Assembly: GCA_013812695.1 (NCBI GenBank)
Contig: JACCSZ010000102.1
Coordinates: 1-14,277 of the forward strand
DNA length: 14,277 nucleotides
Source: Gemmatimonadales bacterium
GTDB lineage: Bacteria; Gemmatimonadota; Gemmatimonadetes; Gemmatimonadales; GWC2-71-9
Direction of reading: 5' to 3'
The position numbers and the translations under genes are program-made. This document shows, in pieces, positions 8,758 to 14,277 of the stretch; the stretch's first letter is position 1, and each line of letters begins with the position of its first letter. The notes beneath the pieces were generated by a model. That model saw only the letters and a program-made list of their open reading frames with translations. It was not told where the DNA came from and made no database searches.

Positions 8758-8940
8758 ATGGCAGTTCCGAAGCGTCGGACCTCGAAGTCACGCAAGCGTC
8801 TCAGGCGCGGCCATCATGCGGCGCCAAGCATGGCCACCCAGGCCTGCCCGCGCTGCAGTTCGCCCAAGCTCTCGCACCGCGTGTGTGACTCCTGCGGCTA
8901 CTATCGCGGGAAGAAGCAGGTCGAGGTCGAGGACGCCTGA
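8758..8940 (+). CDS. rpmF: 50S ribosomal protein L32 (zinc-binding form)
   Basis: A 60-residue basic protein of the large ribosomal subunit. It begins MAVPKRRTSKSRKRLRRGHH, the classic L32 start. It then has two CxxC pairs (Cys30/Cys33 and Cys43/Cys46) that form a zinc ribbon, so this is the cysteine-containing (C+) type. In some bacteria C+ ribosomal proteins are replaced by cysteine-free copies under zinc limitation; no such copy is in the window. It lies between DUF177 and plsX, as in many bacteria, which couples a ribosomal gene to lipid synthesis genes. Its stop is two bases before the plsX start. Confidence 0.97.
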   Translation: MAVPKRRTSKSRKRLRRGHHAAPSMATQACPRCSSPKLSHRVCDSCGYYRGKKQVEVEDA

Positions 8941-8942
8941 GG

Positions 8943-9956
8943 GTGATTCGCGTCGCCGTGGACGCGATGGGGGGCGACAAGGCACCACAGGCTGAGATCG
9001 CCGGGGTGTCGCAAGCACTCGTGAGCCTGCCCGACGACTTTATCGTCCAACTGGTCGGCCGTCCCGAGATCATCGAGGCCGAGCTGGCACGGCACCCGGA
9101 CGTCGATCGCAGCCGCCTCGAGATCCACGAGGCGGCTGATGTCATCGGGATGGGCGAGAAGCCGCTCGCCGCCGTCCGGAAGAAGCCGCACTCGAGCGTC
9201 GTTGTCGGGCTCACGCTGCAGCAGCAAGGCCGTTCCGACGCCTTTCTCTCCGCCGGCAACACGGGGGCCACGCTGGCGGCTTCCACGATGCTCCTCGGGC
9301 TGCACGACGGCGTGGAGCGCGCCACCGTCGCCACGGTGTTCCCCACGGGGGGCGAGCCGGTGCTGGTGCTCGACGGCGGCGCCAACCTCGATTGCACCGC
9401 CAAAGAGCTCGCCGGCTTCGCCTACCTCGGCACCGTCTACATGCGGGACATCCTCGGACGGGCGGACCCGGTGGTGGGCCTGCTCAACATCGGAGAGGAA
9501 GAGGAGAAAGGCCCCGCCGTCGTCCGCGACGCCCACCGGCTGCTCAAGCAATCGCCCCGCCTGCGGTACGCCGGCAACATCGAAGGCCGCGACATCCTTC
9601 CCGGGCCCCAGCGCCGCATCCATGTTGACGTGATCGTGTGCGACGGGTTCGTCGGCAACATCGTCCTCAAGTTCTACGAGTCGGCGGCCCGGGTGTTCGT
9701 GGGGCTGGTGATGGAGCGCGCGCCGGATGTATTCGAGCGTCCCGAGCTTCGAGAGCTGGTGAGCGTCCTCGACTATTCCACCTACGGCGGCGCTCCGCTC
9801 CTCGGCGTTCGCGGCGTCTCCATCATCTGTCACGGCGCCTCCAGCCCCAACGCCATCCGGAACGGCATTCGCGTCGCCCTGCAAGCCGTGCGGGCCGGCC
9901 TCAGTGCGCACACGGCGGCCGAGTTCGCGCACCGCGAGCCCGCGGCCCAATCATGA
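8943..9956 (+). CDS. plsX: Phosphate acyltransferase PlsX
   Basis: A 337-residue peripheral membrane enzyme that converts acyl-ACP + phosphate to acyl-phosphate + ACP, the donor for PlsY in phospholipid synthesis. It starts IRVAVDAMGGDKAPQAEI, the family signature. Other conserved blocks are SAGNTGATLAASTMLLG, the acidic stretch GEEEEKGPAVVRDAH, YAGNIEGRDI, CDGFVGNIVLKFYES and ICHGASSPNAIRNGIR. Length is typical. The GTG start at 8943 is two bases after the rpmF stop and gives the expected N-terminus. The 3' end overlaps fabH by ATGA. Together with FabH and FabD next door, it sits at the branch between chain elongation and membrane lipid formation. Confidence 0.96.
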   Translation: MIRVAVDAMGGDKAPQAEIAGVSQALVSLPDDFIVQLVGRPEIIEAELARHPDVDRSRLEIHEAADVIGMGEKPLAAVRKKPHSSVVVGLTLQQQGRSDAFLSAGNTGATLAASTMLLGLHDGVERATVATVFPTGGEPVLVLDGGANLDCTAKELAGFAYLGTVYMRDILGRADPVVGLLNIGEEEEKGPAVVRDAHRLLKQSPRLRYAGNIEGRDILPGPQRRIHVDVIVCDGFVGNIVLKFYESAARVFVGLVMERAPDVFERPELRELVSVLDYSTYGGAPLLGVRGVSIICHGASSPNAIRNGIRVALQAVRAGLSAHTAAEFAHREPAAQS

Positions 9957-10945
9957 TCCCTCGCCCGTTCGCGGAAGTCGCGAGCGTCGGGGTGGCCGTG
10001 CCGCCCGGTGTGCTCACCAACGCGGATCTCACCCGGATGCTGGACACGTCCGACGAGTGGATCGTCGAGCGCACCGGCATCCGCGAGCGGCACATCGCGC
10101 GGCCCGAGCAGACGGTGGCCATGCTCAGCCACGAGGCCAGCCTGCGGGCGCTCGCCTCCGCGGGCGCGGTCCCGGCCGACCTCGACGCCATCGTCCTCGC
10201 CACGGCCAGCCCCGACCGCCTGCTCCCCTCCACCGCGTGCGACCTCCAGGCGCTCCTGGGCGCCGAGAACGCCGCCGCCTTCGACATCGGCGCCGCATGC
10301 CCCGGCTTTGTCTACGCGCTGACGGTCGCGGAGGGACTGATCGCCTCGGGGCAGAGCGACACGGTGCTGGTGGTGGGGGCCGAGAAGCTCTCGACCATCA
10401 CCGACTTCCAGGATCGCTCGACCGCCATCCTGTTCGGAGACGGTGCGGGTGCGTCCGTGGTCCGGCGGTCGACCCGCCCCGGCCGCGGCATCCTGTCGAC
10501 CTTCATCAAGTCCGATGGCCGCCTGGCACCGCTGCTGTACCGGCCGGGAGGCGGCTCGGTCGATCCGATCAGCGAGAAGGTCGTCTGCGAGCGATCGCAC
10601 TACATGAAGATGGCCGGCCGGGAGGTGTTCAAGGCGGCGGTGCTCGCCATGGCCGACGCGTGCGACGAAGCGCTCCGGCGGGCCGGCGTCAGCGCCGACG
10701 AGATCGATCTGCTGGTGCCCCACCAGGCCAACCTGCGGATCATCGAAGCCACCGCGAAGCACGCCGGGGTGCCGATGTCGAAGGTGATGGTGAACGTCGA
10801 CCGCTATGGCAATACCTCGTCCGCGTCGATTCCGCTCGCGCTCGAGCAGGCCGTGTCGGAAGGGCGGGTCGACTCCGGCACGGTGATCCTGGTGGTCGCG
10901 TTCGGCGCGGGGTTTACCTGGGGCAGCGCGGTGATCCGGTGGTGA
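9953..10945 (+). CDS. fabH: Beta-ketoacyl-ACP synthase III
   Basis: A 330-residue thiolase-fold enzyme that condenses an acyl-CoA primer with malonyl-ACP and so starts each fatty acid. The catalytic triad is intact: Cys116 in GAACPGFVYAL, His257 in VPHQANLRI and Asn287 in YGNTSSASIPLALE. The N-terminal TSDEWIVERTGIRERHIA and the C-terminal GAGFTWGSAVIRW are standard FabH blocks. ATG 9953 overlaps the plsX stop (ATGA). An upstream extension in this frame would run inside plsX and has no family similarity. The 3' end overlaps fabD. Primer choice (straight acetyl or branched) cannot be read from the sequence by eye. Confidence 0.97.
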   Translation: MIPRPFAEVASVGVAVPPGVLTNADLTRMLDTSDEWIVERTGIRERHIARPEQTVAMLSHEASLRALASAGAVPADLDAIVLATASPDRLLPSTACDLQALLGAENAAAFDIGAACPGFVYALTVAEGLIASGQSDTVLVVGAEKLSTITDFQDRSTAILFGDGAGASVVRRSTRPGRGILSTFIKSDGRLAPLLYRPGGGSVDPISEKVVCERSHYMKMAGREVFKAAVLAMADACDEALRRAGVSADEIDLLVPHQANLRIIEATAKHAGVPMSKVMVNVDRYGNTSSASIPLALEQAVSEGRVDSGTVILVVAFGAGFTWGSAVIRW

Positions 10946-11865
10946 GTGTGCTGATGTGCCCCGGACAGGGGGCCCAGCGGGTCGGCATGGGTCGGGATCT
11001 CGCCGAACGCTTTCCGGCCGCGCGCGAAACCTTCGAGGCCATCGACGACGCGCTGGGCTTCCGACTCTCGCGCCTGATGTGGGAGGGACCCGAGTCTCAG
11101 CTCACCCTGACGCAGAACACGCAGCCGGCCATCCTCGCCCATTCGGTGGCAGTGTGGGCCGTGGTCCGGCCCCGCTTCCACGCCGTTGGCGCGGCGGCGG
11201 GCCACAGTCTCGGCGAGTACAGCGCGCATGTGGCCGCGGGGACATTGGCGCCGACGGTTGCCGCGCAACTCGTGCGCCGGCGCGGCGAGCTGATGTACGC
11301 CGCCGGGGAGGAGCGCCCGGGCACCATGGCGGCCGTGCTCGGCCTGGCCACGGCGCAGGTGGACCAGGCGTGCAACGAGGCGTCGGGCGCGGATGGTGTC
11401 GCGGTCGCGGCCAACCTCAACGCGCCCGACCAGACCGTCATCTCGGGCGACCCCGCCGCGGTGACGAGGGCCGGCGAAGGCTGCAAGGCGCGAGGCGCCA
11501 AACGCGTCGTTGCCCTCAAGGTGAGTGGCGCGTTTCACTCCCCCCTGATGGTCCCGGCCGTGGACGGGCTGCACGATGCGCTCACCGGCGTCGACTTCGC
11601 CGATCCTGCCTGGCCGGTCATCGCCAACGCGGGCGCCGAGCCGGTGCGCACCGGCGTGGACGCCAAGCGGCTGCTCGTCGATCAGCTCACGGCACCCGTG
11701 CGCTGGGTCGAGTGCATGCGGGCTGCTGCCGCGCTCGTGCCCGGCGCCACGTTCGTCGAGCTCGGACCGGGCACCGTGCTCGCCGGACTGGTCAAACGGA
11801 TCGTACCCGACGCCGCCACGCTCACGTTGGGCACCGCGGACGAAGTGGAGCGCTTCCTCGCATGA
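10942..11865 (+). CDS. fabD: Malonyl-CoA:ACP transacylase
   Basis: A 307-residue enzyme that transfers malonyl from CoA to ACP to supply extender units. The nucleophile is Ser89 in GHSLGEYSAHVAAG, and the catalytic histidine is His199 in VSGAFHSPLM, close to E. coli Ser92 and His201. The N-terminal oxyanion segment reads MCPGQGAQRVGMG, and TQNTQPAILAHS is also typical. Several in-frame GTG codons (10939, 10942, 10948) are possible starts. I chose 10942 because it overlaps the fabH stop as GTGA, like the neighbouring junctions. Length fits the family. A 25-nt gap separates it from fabG. Confidence 0.96.
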   Translation: MSVLMCPGQGAQRVGMGRDLAERFPAARETFEAIDDALGFRLSRLMWEGPESQLTLTQNTQPAILAHSVAVWAVVRPRFHAVGAAAGHSLGEYSAHVAAGTLAPTVAAQLVRRRGELMYAAGEERPGTMAAVLGLATAQVDQACNEASGADGVAVAANLNAPDQTVISGDPAAVTRAGEGCKARGAKRVVALKVSGAFHSPLMVPAVDGLHDALTGVDFADPAWPVIANAGAEPVRTGVDAKRLLVDQLTAPVRWVECMRAAAALVPGATFVELGPGTVLAGLVKRIVPDAATLTLGTADEVERFLA

Positions 11866-11883
11866 GGGCGCTTGGTGGCCGGA

Positions 11884-11904
11884 TCGATCGATGAAGTCGA
11901 TCGA
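11884..11904 (+). other. Inverted repeat over the fabG start codon
   Basis: TCGATCGA occurs at 11884-11891 and again at 11897-11904 with the five-base spacer TGAAG. The sequence is self-complementary, so the mRNA can form an 8-bp stem that includes the A of the fabG ATG (11891) and holds the rest of the start codon in the loop. No good Shine-Dalgarno precedes it. An effect on translation is inferred only. Confidence 0.35.
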
Positions 11905-12631
11905 CCTGACCGGCAGGGTAGCGTTCGTCACCGGCAGCACGCGCGGCATTGGCCTGGCCATCGCGCGGATGCTCCATGGCGCCGGCGCGAGCGTGGCGAT
12001 CGTCGGCCGCGACGAGTCCAAGGCGCGCGCCGTGGCCGACGAGCTGCAGGAGCGCGCCGTCGGCGTGGCCTGCGACGTCGCCGTGGCCGAGCAGGTGGAG
12101 CGCGCCATCGCCGCCGCCGAGCAGGCGCTGGGCCCGATCGACGTGTTGGTCAACAACGCCGGCCTGACGCGAGACAACATCCTCCTCCGGCTCACGGAAG
12201 CCGACTGGGACGCGGTGCTCGACGCCAACCTGAAGGGCGCGTTTCACACCACCCGGGCCATTCTCAAAGGCATGATGAAGCGGCGCTTCGGCCGCATCGT
12301 GAACATCACGAGCATCGTCGGCCTGACGGGCAACAAAGGACAGGCCAACTACGCCGCGAGCAAGGCCGGACTCATCGGCTTCACGAAATCCGTCGCCAAG
12401 GAGTACGCCGGACGGGGCGTGCTCGCCAATTGCGTGGCCCCGGGCTTCATCGAGACCGACATGACCGCCGCCTTGCCCGCTGAGGCGAGGGCTACATTAT
12501 TACAGGGCATTGCCCTGGGCCGTCTGGGGCGGCCCGAGGACGTCGCCGGGGCAGTGCTCTTTCTGGCGTCCGATCTGGCCGGGTACGTCACCGGCCAGGT
12601 CCTGGTGGTCGATGGTGGCATGATCATTTGA
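11891..12631 (+). CDS. fabG: 3-oxoacyl-ACP reductase
   Basis: A 246-residue short-chain dehydrogenase/reductase that reduces 3-oxoacyl-ACP to 3-hydroxyacyl-ACP with NADPH. It has the cofactor motif TGSTRGIG near the N-terminus, NNAG, and the catalytic Ser141, Tyr154 and Lys158 (YAASK). The helix VAPGFIETDMTAALP and the C-terminal VTGQVLVVDGGMII are characteristic of FabG rather than a general dehydrogenase. ATG 11891 gives MKSIDLTGRVAFVTG, the normal N-terminus. The context between fabD and acpP supports the fatty-acid role. Two consecutive TTA leucine codons at 12497-12502 are the only in-frame TTA codons among the genes of this window and lie in a small AT-rich island. Confidence 0.96.
   Translation: MKSIDLTGRVAFVTGSTRGIGLAIARMLHGAGASVAIVGRDESKARAVADELQERAVGVACDVAVAEQVERAIAAAEQALGPIDVLVNNAGLTRDNILLRLTEADWDAVLDANLKGAFHTTRAILKGMMKRRFGRIVNITSIVGLTGNKGQANYAASKAGLIGFTKSVAKEYAGRGVLANCVAPGFIETDMTAALPAEARATLLQGIALGRLGRPEDVAGAVLFLASDLAGYVTGQVLVVDGGMII
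12473..12500 (+). promoter_or_regulatory. Possible internal promoter in fabG driving acpP
   Basis: Inside fabG, TTGCCC (12473-12478) is followed after 16 bases by CATTAT (12495-12500), within the AT-rich stretch TACATTATTACA. This stretch contains two TTA codons in a gene that otherwise uses GC-rich leucine codons. Transcription would start near 12507, about 157 bases before the acpP ATG. A separate promoter would suit ACP, which is usually needed in large excess over the enzymes. The match to consensus is partial (no T at the first -10 position), so this is tentative. Confidence 0.3.
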
Positions 12632-12654
12632 CCCATGTGCGGCACACTCCAATT

Positions 12655-12659
12655 GAGGA
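12655..12659 (+). promoter_or_regulatory. Shine-Dalgarno of acpP
   Basis: GAGGA, with its GAGG core ending five bases before ATG 12664, fixes the acpP start. It excludes the 12-residue extension from the ATG-less upstream frame beginning near 12628. Confidence 0.7.
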
Positions 12660-12663
12660 CGAC

Positions 12664-12903
12664 ATGAGCAACGTCGAAGAGAAGGTCAAGGACATCATCG
12701 TCGAGGAGCTGGGCGTGGAGCGCGAGAAGCTCACGGGCGAGGCCAGCTTCATGGAGGACCTCGGCGCCGACAGCCTGGACACGGTGGAGCTCGTGATGGC
12801 GTTCGAGAAGGAGTTCGACATCGACATCCCGGACGAAGACGCGGAAAAACTCCGCACCGTCGGCGACGCCATGAATTACCTGCACGAGAAGATCGGGAAG
12901 TAG
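12664..12903 (+). CDS. acpP: Acyl carrier protein
   Basis: A 79-residue acidic, helical carrier to which growing acyl chains are attached by a phosphopantetheine arm. The attachment residue is Ser37 in the motif GADSLDTVELVMAFE. The first helix, VEEKVKDIIVEELGV, and the segment FDIDIPDEDAEKLRTVGDA are standard for bacterial AcpP. A clear GAGGA ribosome binding site precedes ATG 12664. The gene lies in the canonical fabG-acpP-fabF order. The 32-nt gap after fabG is among the larger ones in the cluster. The stop is one base before the fabF TTG start. Confidence 0.98.
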   Translation: MSNVEEKVKDIIVEELGVEREKLTGEASFMEDLGADSLDTVELVMAFEKEFDIDIPDEDAEKLRTVGDAMNYLHEKIGK

Positions 12904-12904
12904 C

Positions 12905-14142
<1,238 letters not shown>

Positions 14143-14146
<4 letters not shown>

Positions 14147-14277
14147 CGCTGTTCTGACACCGCCGGCCTGAAGTCCACCGCCAGCGTCACCAAGAACGCT
14201 CCCATCCGCCGCGCTTCTTCCACCGTCAGGTCTCGGGGGACGATGACCTGCGCGAGCAAATCGGGGCGGAGCGGGTA
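14143..14277 (-). CDS. C-terminal fragment of an unidentified convergent gene
   Basis: On the minus strand the frame entering at 14277 is open for 44 codons and stops with TAG at 14145-14143. It reads YPLRPDLLAQVIVPRDLT, then VEEARRMGAFLVTLAVDF, and ends AVSEQR. Most third codon positions are G or C, as in the neighbouring genes, which supports real coding. The pattern YPLRP, then DLT..EA.R...FL.TL, resembles a short C-terminal module I recall from hypothetical bacterial proteins (consensus like LTxxEAxRLxxFIxTL), but I cannot name the protein. The start is outside the window. It converges on fabF with a 4-base overlap. Confidence 0.6.

Noticed and set aside
12628..12656. Promoter for acpP starting with TTGACC at 12628-12633
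   Set aside because: The -35 match is good, but no acceptable -10 lies 16-18 bases downstream (AATTGA at best), and that stretch is the Shine-Dalgarno region.

Overview
This window is a densely packed, GC-rich bacterial chromosome segment. Nearly all recognisable genes are on the + strand, with many ATGA or GTGA start/stop overlaps, frequent GTG starts and one TTG start. The gene content is housekeeping and no phage or insertion-sequence gene is visible. The order sucC-sucD-ndk-DUF177-rpmF-plsX-fabH-fabD-fabG-acpP-fabF, next to nuoN and a phosphomannomutase, suggests a Gemmatimonadota-like organism. That assignment rests on remembered gene order and protein style, not on a search, and is only moderately confident.

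Layout. (1) 1-789: the 3' part of nuoN, the end of a complex I operon. (2) 790-943: a short intergenic region with a strong imperfect inverted repeat of the dispersed 'TCATCCTGAGCG...CGAAGGATC' type. (3) 944-4775: phosphomannomutase/phosphoglucomutase, followed 4 nt later by a large membrane protein of the UPF0182 family. (4) 4834-8218: carbamate kinase, both succinyl-CoA synthetase subunits and nucleoside diphosphate kinase. The first three overlap by start/stop codons, and ndk follows 12 nt later with a strong Shine-Dalgarno. (5) 8219-8270: a short gap with the best promoter in the window, placed so that the next mRNA would be leaderless or nearly so. (6) 8271-14146: a complete type II fatty-acid/phospholipid initiation cluster: DUF177 (YceD), ribosomal protein L32, PlsX, FabH, FabD, FabG, ACP, FabF. 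(7) 14143-14277: the C-terminal end of a convergent minus-strand gene that shares the palindromic CTAG stop with fabF.

How the genes work together. FabD loads malonyl on ACP, FabH primes the chain, FabF and FabG elongate and reduce it, and PlsX moves finished acyl chains from ACP to acyl-phosphate for phospholipid synthesis. Dehydratase and enoyl reductase are not in the window. The carbamate kinase/SucCD/NDK block consists of enzymes that form or equilibrate ATP through phosphorylated intermediates.

Catalytic residues are intact in every enzyme where I could place them, and I see no frameshift or decayed gene. I did not find a convincing undescribed system. The best leads are regulatory: the leaderless promoter at 8234-8270, a pair of TTA codons inside fabG (the only in-frame TTA codons in the window's genes) that resembles a promoter before acpP, the carbamate kinase-sucCD coupling, and the shared CTAG stop.
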